From positions 1,886,276 to 1,950,275 of the forward strand of contig BFEA01000097.1 of assembly GCA_003427395.1 (NCBI GenBank): 64,000 nucleotides of DNA, given 5' to 3'. The first letter of the stretch is position 1. The number at the start of each line of letters is the position of its first letter. The notes beneath the pieces were generated by a model. It worked only from the letters and a program-made list of their open reading frames with translations. It was not told where the DNA came from and did not search any database. The translations under genes were made by a program, and so were the position numbers. This document shows, one piece after another, positions 35,201 through 49,500 of this stretch. The stretch is from Chara braunii (lineage: Eukaryota > Streptophyta > Charophyceae > Charales > Characeae).

Positions 35201-38200
35201 ATGAAGTCTGCAAGGAAGATTGTCGTGATTGTTTGTAGTTGTCACTGATTTCCTGTTGCTTTGTCATGGACAAGAGCAGGATGTGTGTTGAGCATTTTGA
35301 CTGTGAGTGACTGATGTCTGCTGGCTTTGGTTTGGCTGTCTGGTGCAGGACTCTAAGTGGACAAGGCCTGACTGGGTCGCTTCCTCAGGATCTGAATGGA
35401 CTCAACGGCTTGCAACTCCTGTGAGTTCATCTTGTCTAACCCTGAAATCATTGTCTCGTCTCACGTCTTCATATCCGATACTCTACCGCAATCATTAGCT
35501 GTCTGGATGACCAATATATGTAGTTCCTCACTTGTTTGTTTCCCGCTCTTGAAAGGAGTGGATGCTGTCATCTCAAAACCAGCAGCACGTGGTGCCTCTG
35601 CAATGAACAAGTTCGGCCAAGCATATAGAGAATTATGACGACTCCATTACGCGGCCAGAAGAAATGAACATGAAAATTACATAGACAGTAAGAGACAGAG
35701 TAAAAACCAGAAGTAAAATGGCAAGGAGGGTGAAGCGTGATCTGTACAAGATCTTTTACGATCTATTGTCAATGTTCTTCAGGAGAAAGACAACGGACCC
35801 ATAAGATGGTGGAAGAGATTGGTTGGTTGGATTGGCAGAGCGTCTCTGGCTGCCGTCATGGCTGGATACGGCGAGCTTTAAACCAAAAAAATGGAGAAGG
35901 AAAAAGTCAGAAGGTCGTCACCCACAGGTTGACAAGACTCAACTGGCAATTTTGTGGGTGCAGCTGCAGTATGGGAGAGAGGTTACCATCGCCACGCAAA
36001 CGTTTTGAATATCTATTTTGGTTTCGTTTTTTCTTTTCTTATCTTAAACACTCTTATCGTGGTGTAAGATCCATGTCTTTTTTTTCTTTTGTTTTTGAAT
36101 TTGCAATGAAGTTGCTTTGGCTGGTGCCCCTCTGAACAAATGGATTGCTTTATTTTTCTCTGTTTTTTTTTTTTTTTTTAATGTTCAGCCTCCAATCCTT
36201 TTCTTTGGATTTCCTCCTTTTTAAGCACTGATTTGAGGAAAGAACTACCCTGTACTACAAGACCCTGATTCATTGGGCCGTTTGGTGGGTGGTGCGTGCG
36301 AGGCTTTTTTTTGTACTTCTTTATCGAAGTATTCTCCATTCCACGCAAAGCAATCGTCAGTCACAGACAGAGGCAGATGAACTTCAAAATATTGGCCGCT
36401 GATTGGCAACATTTTGAGTGCATCAGGAGGACAACGGGTTCTGATACACTCAAAATGTTGGCGTTTGCCGTTTGGTGGGTGGTGCGTTGAGGCCCGATGA
36501 ATCAGGTATGGAAATGCGTAGTGTATTGAGTACTCTTGTCTGAACTGTATTCGGGATGCCAGTGAGGTAAAGTCCTCTATCAGGTCATGGTCACCTCAAT
36601 CAGACTCATTGGCTATTTGTGGTTAGAGATTCTTAAGTATGCTCCATGTTTGAACATTCCCTCAAGTACGAGTATTGTAAGGTTGCCCATAAAGAATGAA
36701 AGAAAAAGAAAAAGTTGAAAAACAGCATTGGGCGGTACAGAAATGCCGGGATGCGGGAGGGAAACTTTGCGTTGCAAAGATTTGGCGAAAGGTTGAGGTG
36801 CTTGTTGAATGCATTAATGCCGAGGATGGCCTCTCTTTTTTGTCATGTCTTTTTCTTTTTTTTTTCTTTTTTCTTGGCCTTGTGGCACTCAATTGATCCG
36901 CTGTGTTCTCTGTATGTATGCGTTTTTGTATTCTGTTGCGCTGGCTTGTTCCAGGGATCTGAGCAATAACCCTAACTTGACAGGAAGCGTGGCTCCTCTC
37001 TCTCTGCTAAGTAATCTTCAGCATCTGTAAGTGGGATTTTCATTTTCTGTGTGTGCATCTGGGTGTGAGTGTGCACGTCGTGTTTGCTTTCGAAGACTGC
37101 ATGAGGAAGATTCTTAAACTGCCAGTGCGTTTCCCAGCCACTTTTCAAAGACCCCTGAAGTAGAGCTCCTGCGTCTGGGCACTCACAAAAGACACATTCT
37201 GGCGGTGTATCTGTCCATGTTCTAGCAAAGATTCATCCTCTTTTGCCCTTGGCGCGTGGTAGACTGGTGGAGCGAAAGAGGATGAATCTTTGCTAGAACA
37301 TGGAAAGATGCTTTTGGTGACTGGTGGAGAGATGCACATGATGAGCACTCAGCACTGCCCTTGGCGCGCAGAGTCCTTTTTCTGCTGTTGTGTTGTTTTC
37401 TAGCGAGGTGCAAATGGGTGCAAATGGGCTTTGTCAACGGTGATTTTGCTTCCTAGGCATTAAAATGGGGGAAGTGCAAGCGGGCGATGGCATGGTAAAG
37501 TAAGGGTCCGCCAAAGTGCAAGCTGGCGTGGCGTGGGACCCCAAGTGCATAGTGCAAAGTTCTGACAGGCTTTGCGTGACGAAGTGCAAACAGGCTTGTT
37601 ATGAAGAAGTGGAAATGGGCGGCGTGCAAACGGGCGTTGCAAAGTGCTATATCTCTCTTTCTCTTTCTCTGTCTGTCTGTGAGCGGGGGGAGATGGGGGC
37701 AGCAATCTGGCATTGCGCGGCACCCGAAGTGCATAGTGCAAAGTTCTGACGGGCTTTGCGTAGCGAAGTGCAGACAGGGTTGTCATGAAGAAGTGGAAAC
37801 GGGCTGTGTGCAAATGGGCGTGGCAAAGTGCTATATCTCTCTTGCTCTTTCTCTGTCCGTCTGTGAGCGTGGGGAGATGGGCCGAGTTCCATTAAGAGTT
37901 TGTGGAAAACCGAATGGGCTTGTTCGCATGCCGTATAGCGTGTGCATGAATGGAAAGGTATGGAGGACTGGGAGGGAGGACGAATGCCCTCTGATTGTAA
38001 GAAGAGTATCCTACCCCTTTTGGAGAATGGCTAGTGGGGAGAGCTTCGGATTCGAGCTGCTCTAACCCTTTTGAACCATTAAAAAATTGCGAGGACTCTC
38101 TTAACTGAGGTAGGTGTATATAATTGCATCCCCCTTCTGTTTCTACTCTTTCCCCTCCTCCTGCCCGCCGTCCTCCTTTCTTGTTCATCTGTTCGCTATT

Positions 38201-38769
38201 CCCCCATCGCGAGCTCCCGTGCTGCCATGAGTTGGCCGACATGAGAAGCTTATCCCAAGCTATGCTGGCTGTTTGATCATTTGACTGGCCTGAGATAGTA
38301 GACCAGAAGTTAGTTAATAAAACAAAAGCAACTCGCCGACTACCTCAGCAACTCCTCGACTACCTCTCCTCCACATTCTCCTCTTGCAAGAATGAAGCTT
38401 TTCACCTGTGGTTTTGGTGATTCATTTGTGACTCTCTCCATCTCTCTCTCTCTCTCATTTCTGTTTGTTCGTGGTTATCTGCTTGCCACCTAACAATGAG
38501 TTCGTCGATCTTCCAAGCACACAGTGTGACACTTACCTATGAGAATGGAAAAAAACAGATTTCTGGATAGCTCATTTTTAAGATGCAGGGACGACCATGC
38601 TTTTTGGGAAAAATGGTTTGCGGATGGTTGATTTGCGTAAATGATCGCAGGTTTTATTTTTCAGTTTGGCACCTCCCAATTTGTTTTCGGAATCGGACAT
38701 GAAATTGCGGGGGGGTGATTTTTAGAGACGCATGACTTCACCTCTAAAAGCACAGAAGGTGAAACCAGT

Positions 38770-38830
<61 letters not shown>

Positions 38831-41800
38831 TCGTGGGTGGTCGACATGTAACAGGCACGCACATGATTTGAGAGGGGAAGGTCAGCAAGTGTAGGCTGGA
38901 GGGGTGGCAACAGGAAGAGGTTGTAGAGGTGAATCATTAGCTGTCACTTAGTTATTCTTTTTTTTTTTTTGGTTATTATTTGATTGATCAGCACCAATTC
39001 TATAGACCCCCGGGAATCTTCGGTCCGGTAACACTGTACCCCAGTGTTCACGTGCTTCAACTGTGTTTGCTTTGTATGTCATTCCTTGAAAAGCGGAATC
39101 ACCGTCTGTGTGCGTTGAAGTGATACGTTCAGGTAAACTGACCTGCTATGTCATGGGGGCGAAGCTGCACTTGCCCTTCTTGTTTTTATATTGTTATTTG
39201 ATTGATCAGAAGTTCAGAACCAATTCTATACTTGATCTTAACCAAAAGGTGCAGAAAGGTATATCCCTTTTTTGAAAAAATTTAAAGTTTTTATTCTTCA
39301 TTTGCTGTTCACATTCCACTTTGCAGATCACAAAAGAAAGCTCTAGGTGCTAGTGCGTACAAGCTCTAGAGTGTGCTTTTTTAGAGATTACTGACGGTGG
39401 GCTGTTCTTTTTTTTTTGCTGTGGGGTATTTTGCAGCAACCTTAATGGAACAGGTTTTGCTTTGGAGCTGGAGTCTTTAACGAGATTGACTAATCTTGTT
39501 ACGCTGTAAGTGCTGACAATTTGGATGCCCTTCCACGTCTTGTCGTTTTCAACGGAAATCCATCTGGTACTGATCCTTATTCACTAAGATAAGAGTAAGC
39601 AGGAATCCATCTGTTCAAGAGTAAGCAATCCTTACCCAATATGAGTAAACAGGAATAACCTCTAGCGGATCAACTGGAACAACACTGCTATGATCTACGG
39701 GCTCGTGAAGAAAGGGATTCGGGGAGGATTGGAGGATTAGATTACCCGATAGCTCTTTTTTTGCCAGTGGTGGTCCCCACGGGGCCTGAAGTGGCAGTCC
39801 TATGCCTTGTGACTGGCACTTTTTTCATGGCTTGTTTTGTTTGGTTTCTTTTTATTGCTGTGCTACTATGCTATATATGGAGACAGCCATGAAGCTCTGG
39901 AGGAAACACTCGTTCTCTTGCCCTCACGTTCAACTCCCCTGGGCTGTTATCCCAGCCAGATGCATCCACAAAAGTGATGGCACGAGTATGCCCCGACTTG
40001 TCGGTATATTAAATGAGGCACCACTAGGACTTCTATCTGTGGTCCACTAACTTGNATGCATCCACAAAAGTGATGGCACGAGTATGCCCCGACTTGTCGG
40101 TATATTAAATGAGGCACCACTAGGACTTCTATCTGTGGTCCACTAACTTGTGTGACCTTGGCTTTTTTGACTTTTTGATGCAGACGACTAGGTTATGCTA
40201 AGTTTGCAGATGGACTTCCGGCAAGCCTTTCGAGTCTTATACAACTGCGTGTTTTGTAAGTGCTGCTAAATGCGAAACTGTTTTTCTGTCTGGTTTGCAT
40301 TTAAGAACATCTGTGGTCAAATCTCGATCGGTTCCAGCAACGAGCTTATCTCAGTTGTTACACCCATGATTTGTCGAAATACGGATCCGAGTTCAAATCC
40401 TGCTGGACTTTAATCAATGGAATAAATATTCTGAATAGATTGGTATTCTTGTTTTTGAAAGAGGGCCGGTCGGATCGATGAACATATCGCAAGGCCGTCG
40501 CCCTTTTAAAAAGTTTCGATCGGTCTATATGTGATCTGATTAGTTAATGTGGAACTCTATGCCACGTCATTGGGGACTGTTGTCCCCTATTGGATCTTTT
40601 TAATTTTGTGTTTGGGGGAGCTGGGCCAGAGATGGGTATGTAGAGTATGTGTAGAGACTATTCTCGTTCTATTCGATCTTCTCCATTTGAATTGCGCTTA
40701 TTTGTCAAGTCATTGTGGATCGCAGTGGCGAGTGAAAAGATTGCAATCCTCTAGTTCTCCATTTGAATTGCGCTTATTTGTCAAGTCATTGGCAAGTGAA
40801 AAGATTGCAATGTGAACTGGCTGTTTAGTGGACTTAGTAGCAACCTTGATTCTGGCCAAACTCAAGTGAAGGATTGGGTCCACCCCGAAGCAAGGCGGAT
40901 TACTGAGGAGTCCACAAAATTTCAAGTGTGCCAACTTTGGGGATTCTAATTCTCATTTCTGTTGCTGAAGAAGTCCTGAAAAGTGCAGCGATGTAGGGTT
41001 GCTTCTTCTGTCTCGTGAAGGTATATTTGCAAAAACTGGGAAAAACATTTCTGCCCGCATACTGCATGCATATGTTGTTCAGGGATTACTGAGGGGTCCA
41101 CAAAATTTCAAGTGCGCCAACTTTGGGGATTCTAATTCTCATTTCTGTTGCTGAAGAAGTCCTGAAAAGTGCAGCGATGTAGGGTTGCTTCTTCTGTTTC
41201 GTGGAGGTATATTGCAATATTTGCAAAAATTGGGAAAAACATTTCTGCCCGCATACTGCATGCATATGTCGTTCAGTGTTTTTTTGTTTTGTTTTGCTCT
41301 GGGATGGTAGGAAACGTATTTTCAGGGTGTGCAGGCAGGGCTGCCGAGGCAAAAAATTTCATATTGAAAAAGGTGCTCCTAAGCATGCGTTAAGCCCCAA
41401 AATCCGTAGTAATGGGGGTGTTACTCCTGTGGATCGGTGTTTGTGTTGTTCTGCAGGGACCTTAGAAGCAATTATTTCTCGGGAGATTTCCCAAGTGTCG
41501 GCGGGATGAATGCTTTGGAGGAGCTTTATTTGTCAGAAAACAGTATTGCTGGGCAAATTCCTTCCGCCGGCCTTGCGTTGCCAAACCTTCGTATAGTGTG
41601 AGTTCGAAGGCCCGTTCTCTGCAATATGGATGCAAAAATTCGGAAGCCCATATTTTTTTGCTCGTTTCCCTGTGGTCGCTGACCGTGGGCGTTATATTTC
41701 GCGGTGGGTTGTTTGTTTGTTTGTCATTCTGTGTTCTCTTGCCTGACTGTTGTCGGGTCTCTGTCCTGTCCTGTCTTGTCTTGTCTGGCCTTGTCGTGGT

Positions 41801-42985
41801 CGTCTTGTCTTGTCTGGTCATGTCAGGTCCTGTGTGCTCTGGTTTGTCTCATGTTGTCTTGTCTGGTCACGTATAGTCCCTATCGCGTTTCTTCTCGGTG
41901 TCTATCAACTTCGTGCATCACGTTTCATCTTGTCTTGTCTGCAATTCTTGTCCGTCGGTTTGTCATGTTTGTTTTTGGTTTGCTCCTTTACCTATTGATA
42001 TGTAATATGTATGTGTTCAATCAACTTCAATGTGAGCCATTTTGTTCCCTTTTTTTGTGTTGTTTTGTGTTGTCCTTGACATCAAATAGTTTTCTTGGAA
42101 ACTTGTTCCAGGTAATGCTCGTTGCCGACGTCTTTTCGGTGATTGTCGTTCCACGTGTTGTGTTAATGTAATCTCTGTGGCTTGTTGGTTGTCTTCCGCT
42201 CGATTACAAGGTTTTCATTTTTATTCCTTTTCTTCTTTTTGCGGGGGTATGGGCCTCAGCACACCACTGTCGAAATGAAAAAGCACGAGTGCATGGTCCG
42301 GCAAGGAGTAGCAAGATGCATCCGTTACAATGGACGGACGCATCTTGCTGCTTTCTGTGGAGGATGCACACTCCGTGCGGGGCCAATGTCAAATCTGGTG
42401 TTTGCTTGAATTTTGTTACTGACTTACGACACAGCAGTGGAAGGAAAGATGAAAAAAAGTGTCAACTCGGTGAAGCTTTCTCTTTTTTGGTTCTGCCAAT
42501 GGGGACTAATTGCACTCATGAGGCCCTAATCCAGGCTCTTCTCGGTGCTACTTGTAGCTCAGGGTGAAAATGATGACCACTGTCAAAGTAATGAAAGAAG
42601 TGATTCTCACAGGTAACTGATTTTCTGTGGCTGTTTTATTGTACTGTGGTGGAAAGGTTGTGCAATAAGCTGATGCTGCTCTTCAATGTTTGGGCGTTTT
42701 GTGGTATTTTCATACTAGGGACCTGTCTGTTAATAGGTTGGACGGCCTGCTGCCTCCAGATCTATCTAGAGCGCCAGCACTGACTGAACTGTAAGTAAAT
42801 GTAAACTGTCATACATAACCCCCCATGAAATTTGTTTCAATGAAGTACAGCCCCTCTCTTACTGAGGTTGTGTGTGTGCGTGTGTGTGTGTGTNNNNNNN
42901 NNNNNNNNNNNNNNNNNNNNNNNNNNNNNNNNNNNNNNNNNNNNNNNNNNNNNNNNNNNNNNNNNNNNNNNNNNNNNNNNNNNNN

Positions 42986-43034
<49 letters not shown>

Positions 43035-43092
43035 AACTGTCATACATAACCCCCCATGAAATTTGTTTCAATGAAGTATAGTCTTACCGAGG

Positions 43093-43160
<68 letters not shown>

Positions 43161-44973
43161 GTGAAATGAACGTACTGAAGAGCCTTGCAATTTGGGCTCT
43201 CCTGCATTAATAGATAACTCAGATAACGGCTGTTTTTGAGAGAAAGCGATATAAAGGGAGAGGAAACGCGAGGGGGGAAGATGTGTATCCAGCTTAACAC
43301 CAACTGTAACTACGCACCACGGGCATAGACGTTCTGAGGCATGGCGGGTTCTGATCGTAATTTTGAGTCAGTTTTTCTATGTAACTTACTACCATATAGC
43401 AATTTGTCATTATGTCATCCATCTTTGGAGTACAAGTTAAATACTTAGTCGAAGCCAGGGCAGGTCTGCGATTGATTGGATGATTGTTGTCGGGAGAGGT
43501 GGTTTCACCGGTTTCTATCTTGGAAACTACCTTCTTTTTGCAGCACATCACACCTATTGTGTATCTCCTGAGGCAATGGAACAATCCTGAAGAATAGTGA
43601 AGTGGGGATCCAAGCTGGCTACTAGACCAAGCACCGACCTATTCATGATTGGGCTCTGGTCACCCAAACATGTTAGAAGTGTTCTCGGAATTGGGTTGTT
43701 GTGATGCCATTGTTACAATTAGCGTCACAACATACCAAAACAGTGCAGCAGAGAGGGGGGGAGGTGAGTGCAATGGTCAGATGGAAGGAGTAGGGGGTGA
43801 AGAAGAGGGGGGAGAAAGTAAAGTATTGACAAGGGGATTACCAAATGGTACATAGCCAAACAGGTGGGTGAGACAAATGGTACATAGCCAAACAGGTGGG
43901 TGAGACAAATCGGGAGGAAGTGAGAATGGTTTTGCTGTTCCTGCAATAGTCAGTAACGGAATTTTTGAGAGGGGTTTGCTCTACCGTGAATACGGAGTAG
44001 GTGGCATAGTAGAGAGAGGGGGTTGCTGCCCAGGGTGTTCACAGAATGCCGCAAATGCAAATATGAGGCCAGTCAGATTGTTGTTGGGTGTATGGGGGGT
44101 TTATGGGGGTATATCTGGTGCACTTGCCGATTGCAGGCTAAAAAAGGGAATGGTGCAATATGTTGGACGTGGAAATTGGGGACTGCCTGTAAAACACCAG
44201 AAGTATTTAGAAATTGAAGCAGAGTCAATGCCTCACATTTACTAGTTTTACCAGTCTGCAATGGAGCGAACGGACCATGAGCCCGCCTTTTTTTGTGGAA
44301 ATCATGTTCTAGGCAATGGGAGATTAGTTTGTGCTATGGGCGAGATTTGCCTGGTCGATAGATTGTTGTGTTTGGAGGAGTTTGTGCTTGAAAAGGAAAA
44401 GGCTTATACTACCATTGAACCTGGCGTTTTTTCTCCAATGCGGCCGTTAATGCGCCGAGAGTTGCGGCGGCCGGCTATCGAGGAAAAAGGGATGGCAGCA
44501 CCAGCCAACGTAAACTTGTGCCTGTTCGTTTTGTTTTGGCCTGCATGGTGTTTCCGGGCTCAGCAAGGGGGAGGGTCAAAAGTACTGGTGTAAAGTAACG
44601 ACATGACAAGTGCTTCACAGCTTTTTGGTTGTGTGGTGTTTTGGCATCCGATTGTGTGGGCTGACATTTGTCTGATGACTATTGTACCGACTGTGCTGGA
44701 TGTCAGGAGGCTGTTCCGGAACTATCTTGATGGACCTATCCCGCCAGAGTATGGATTATTTGCAAATCTCACCATCCTGTAAGTGCGCATTCTATCTGGA
44801 TTATGGTAGTTTTTGTTTTGTGTTGTCCTCTAGTTTTTTTTTTTGTGTTGTCCTCTGACTCTGTGTTTACTGTGAGGGAGTATTACAGCTGGTGTTATTC
44901 TCTGTAGATGATAGGCTTATACATCTTGGATGGTTGGGAACGATGAGTGTGAAGTAATAGTGTGTCACACACA

Positions 44974-45035
<62 letters not shown>

Positions 45036-46505
45036 AAAGGGGTACCCTGGAGAAAGCAAATCTGAACACATTCAAGAAAGGGGTTTACATGCAGTTATTG
45101 TTCTTCATGTTGCTTGCTATTGAGGTTAACTGTTTCATTCTTGGTTTGTCTGAATTCGAGCGCTTTCGTTGTCTGTTTCATTCTCAGCGAAGTCCTCACC
45201 TTGGCTGGAGAAAGGGTATCACGTTGCATTGCTGCTTAAAACGTGGAATGCATCATGAGGTCGGGCACTAAGTATGCTGTATGGAACTTTCTGGCGCCTT
45301 TCCTTCATTTGCCCACAACGACCGGCAAGATACGTTAAAGGCAGGGTAAAAAACATAGGGGGAGAAATCGGGTGTCAGTAGTCCTGATGGTTCATCGCAT
45401 GTCATGGTGTCTATGCAGTCTTATTCTGCCCTTTGGACTTTCATGGCATGTCCGAGGGGGGGGGGGGGATGAGGATCATGGGGAAACCTCTTGTTTTCTT
45501 CTTTTCCCCTGCCAGCATCCCCTGTAGGCTGTAGCCCATGAGTTGCAGGCTGCTGTGCCTGTTGGATAGAAAAAGAGGAGAAAACAGAAACGCAAAAGGT
45601 GAAAAAAGTCCCAAAAAAACTGGTAGAGAAATGATGAACGGCATTGCAATGGAAGACAAGCGCATGCGTTGATGGTGGGAAAACGCTTCCCGTCACATGG
45701 GTGCGTTTCATAAGGCAAATCTTGTCCTGAAAGGAATATTCTGGAAACTCATGCTCTGAGCCCTTACCGGATTTTCAAAGTGTCCAGCATGTAGAGAACT
45801 GAAAATTGGACAGGAGCTTATCCAGGCGACATTGCCACAACTTGAGTTGTTCTCAGGTTCTTCCCTATTGTTTACCTGCCCTACCGTCGCATCGTGCAGG
45901 GAGGTGATCTTCCACGCATGCTCTCGTCTCCTGTACAAGTCAATTGTACATACGTGACTGCCCATCTAACCTTCTGGAGTGTTTTGTTGCCTAAATTATC
46001 TACCTTCGGACGAGGTTCGATATCATGGCTTGAAAGAGTTATGCTGCAACTTCATGTTTGTGGTTTTCTACTAGATATAGCATGTATTGGAGTTTTTATC
46101 ACCATAGATCACTCGTGGAACAGGTCGTGGGAGTGAACTATTAGCGCTCAGCAGCTACTGAATATGCAGGGTGACATAGGAAGGACTTTCCTGGTGACAT
46201 CTGAAGTGAATGCTGTAAGGGGTGTGAACAATACTCCAGCTGTGACTATGTCCCAAGTGGCAGAATGTGGAAATGCTTGGCGTTTTGGGAATCATCGTGA
46301 GGCTGATCAACATCTCGGTTGTTTTCTTCTCCTTGCTCAGAGATCTCCACTCGAATACTCTCAATGGAACTCTCCCTCCCGAGCTCCCTAGGGGTGGCGC
46401 TTTACAGGCATTGTAAGTACGACCAACTTCACCTGATTTTTTATTTTCAAAATGTTGTTGGGGGTGGAATAGAGCATGACGCTGTTCATGCATCCATGCA
46501 TGTGC

Positions 46506-46542
<37 letters not shown>

Positions 46543-49500
46543 GAGTGTTTGAGCGCCTATGCCTGCACTTGCATCTCATGTAGTTGTGGATGTATCATGT
46601 GTGCAGGTGTGCATCTGGGTGTGCACATACCCTCTGTCGCTGAGTAGGTGGTTACCATTGTTTATGTGTACAGTGTGAGTACTCTCTTTTGTGTGTTTGA
46701 ATGCTGTGGTGCTTTGCTGGGCGTAGGTGTACCTGCAGTCCACGGCTGTGTGTGCTCGTGCTTGATTATGTGTGTGTCTGTGAGCACTGACTGGTATGTG
46801 TGTGAATGTGTATGTTGTTTGCATGTCTGGCCGCGAGTACAAGCATGTGTGTGTCTGTGTGCGTGTGTTTGCACATGTTTGTGTGTGCACGCGTTTATTG
46901 GTAGAGATGCACGGACACACCAAAGAGTCCAGTACTTCTTTGCTGCTAGAGATGCACTGTCACACCAAAAGCACAAGGGGAGCAGCAGGCTTTTCTCGAT
47001 CTGTTTCCACATGATGATGACGGTGCCTGACTATCTCGTAAGGGAACCTACTCAGTCTATTATGCATCTTGCATTTGGCTGTTTCTATTTGTTTCAGGTA
47101 TATTCAGGACAACCCTTCTATTGTGGGCCCTATTCCTCCAAGCTACCAGACCATACCTACTTTCGTGTGAGTACTTCGGTGCTTGCCTACCCGAATCCTG
47201 TTTGTTGTAAATATGGATAATGAGATGGTCTGTTGACAATTGTACTTATGTGAATTTGTGTTATGATGACGAATATGGTAATATCGATGAATGGACTACC
47301 TGCTTCTCTCAGTTGGTGAATAAAGTACTTTCTCGGCAGTTTCTCCTTCACTCGTTTTTTTTTTTAATAAAAAAGAATGCAGTTTGTTTTCTCCTCATAT
47401 GTGGAACAGCTGTATTTTTACTACCCTATTTTCTTCTCTCAAAATTTTTGTACTTTCCGGCATTTATTTCTTTTGCCGTTTTTTTGCTTCTTCGTTTCTT
47501 CTACGTCTTTTTACACCTTGTGTACTTTTACATCTTTCACTGCGTGTCCTTCAGTCCTTGTGAACGGTAAGTCCCATATGGTCCATTAACCTCCAGATTG
47601 TTGGGTGGATTCGATGCATCTTACTATGGCGAATTAGTTTCATGCAATGAACGTTTTCAAACTGTTTGATTGACCCTCGTCTATGTATTGCGAACCTCGA
47701 TCTAGGTGCTTCTGTTTGTCTTGGTCCTGCAATTTGTTTCTCCTCTCTGGTGCCTACCATGCGTCCTCTCTGAAACACTCTTTCCGTTTGGCACATGAGA
47801 TTGGTGCATCGAGTCTCCCTATGGAGTAGAATAGGTGGCAGATGCGATGGCATCAGACTAAGTTCCGTGCAAAATAATGTCTTTTATGATGGGATATCCT
47901 GTCCTGTTCCTCTGCACATTTGTGGGGTTCTGTTCTGTGTCCGGGATGCCTTAGGTCTCTGCCCAATGATGCATAAGCTTTCTCAGTGGCTCTCGCCTTT
48001 GGTCTTCTGTGAGCTCAGCAAAATTGGTGTTCTTGTTCACTTCTCCATGCATGAGCTCTTCTAGGAAGCGGTCTCCTTTTTTTTTTTGAAAAAGAAGGGC
48101 TTCTGCCTTGAAATATCATTTGTCGGACTGACCCGGCCCAGGTTATTCGGAATGGGTCGACTCTTAATCATCAGACTCCATCTGGCTTCGATCTCAGGTT
48201 CGTATTTCGACAGATGATGGGTGTACTGACCGAGCAAGGCCAGTTGGTCTTCTAGGAACCGGTTTCAGCAAGGAATCAAGCATATTCCATACCTGTCAAA
48301 ACCTCAGGCTTTGCTGCTGCGAAAATTCTTATGCACAAGGAAGGCATTGTGATGAAACTCGGAAAGTAAAAAAACGAGCATATCATCCATGGCTTATCCA
48401 TATCCTGTACTTGACAGCATGTTGTCTTGTGCAATTAAAAGGTGGTCAACTGGTTTACAAGCCCATCGAGAACTTCATTCTTATGATCATATCTTCTTTT
48501 CGCAGCTGTCATTTATCCTTGTCATGTGCTGGCTCTCATTTTGCTCATTTTTCGGCCTTCCGTGTGCACTTGAGCCTTGCTCTATGACTTTTGTGTGCCA
48601 ATTTGCTAATTGTGCGGGCTTTTCTCTTGCACTCAAGTCTTGGTCAGTGAAAAAGAGTAGTCTCGATGGAGTCACTCGGTTCTGCAAGTTGCCATTATTT
48701 TGCCTTTTTTTTGTACTCCTGGGGACACTACCACGGTGTATTGTTCGAAGATAGGGGTTCGGTTGGGTATGGCTCAGTAGAGCCACCTATCATTTGGTAG
48801 CTTGTAGATTGTGTCGATAGTAGTCTGTATATCGTTTTCAGTTCTTTGATTCTAAGCTCTCTTCAACGGCCGGGAAGGTCTCTTTCTCAGCTTGGGTAAA
48901 GGCTGGATGTGTCAGCAGGCCCTGTATATTCGGATTGTGATGTGGACATGAACCATGGATGATTGCCTGCATCGTCTGGCTTAGGTTGGTGGAAAACGGC
49001 TGTCGTACAGCGAAGGGAAGTAATGTGTTTCCTTGCCTTTGATCAAATGGTACAGTGCAATTGAGAGGGCATGGATTTCCTGAAATGAATATTGCCTCTT
49101 GTTGATGGAAAGCATGGCTTCGGTGTCACAATGGATTGTTCGCCTGCTAATTAATAATTAGTAGATTTTAACAACTGATTTCACACTTATCAGAGTCCGA
49201 TGGTTGTCATTGGCCTCGCCTCACTCGTGAGTTGCAAGGGCTCTGGCTCGTACCTCTACTGACTGGTGTTAAGTGTTTCTCTTCTTTCTCACTTTCATTG
49301 CTGCCCACGAGGACTAGCGCCATTTCTTAATCTGTTCGCTACAGAAATGCTTACCTTGAAAGGACCTTAACTGTCGCTGTGGCTGATTCAGAAGGGTCTG
49401 AAAAAGTACTTACTGCATTGGCAATACACTCCTGGAGGACCTTACGATGTTAAAAAGCATAACATGTCGAGAAGTTTCTGTTGAAGCTTGAGTCATCCTC

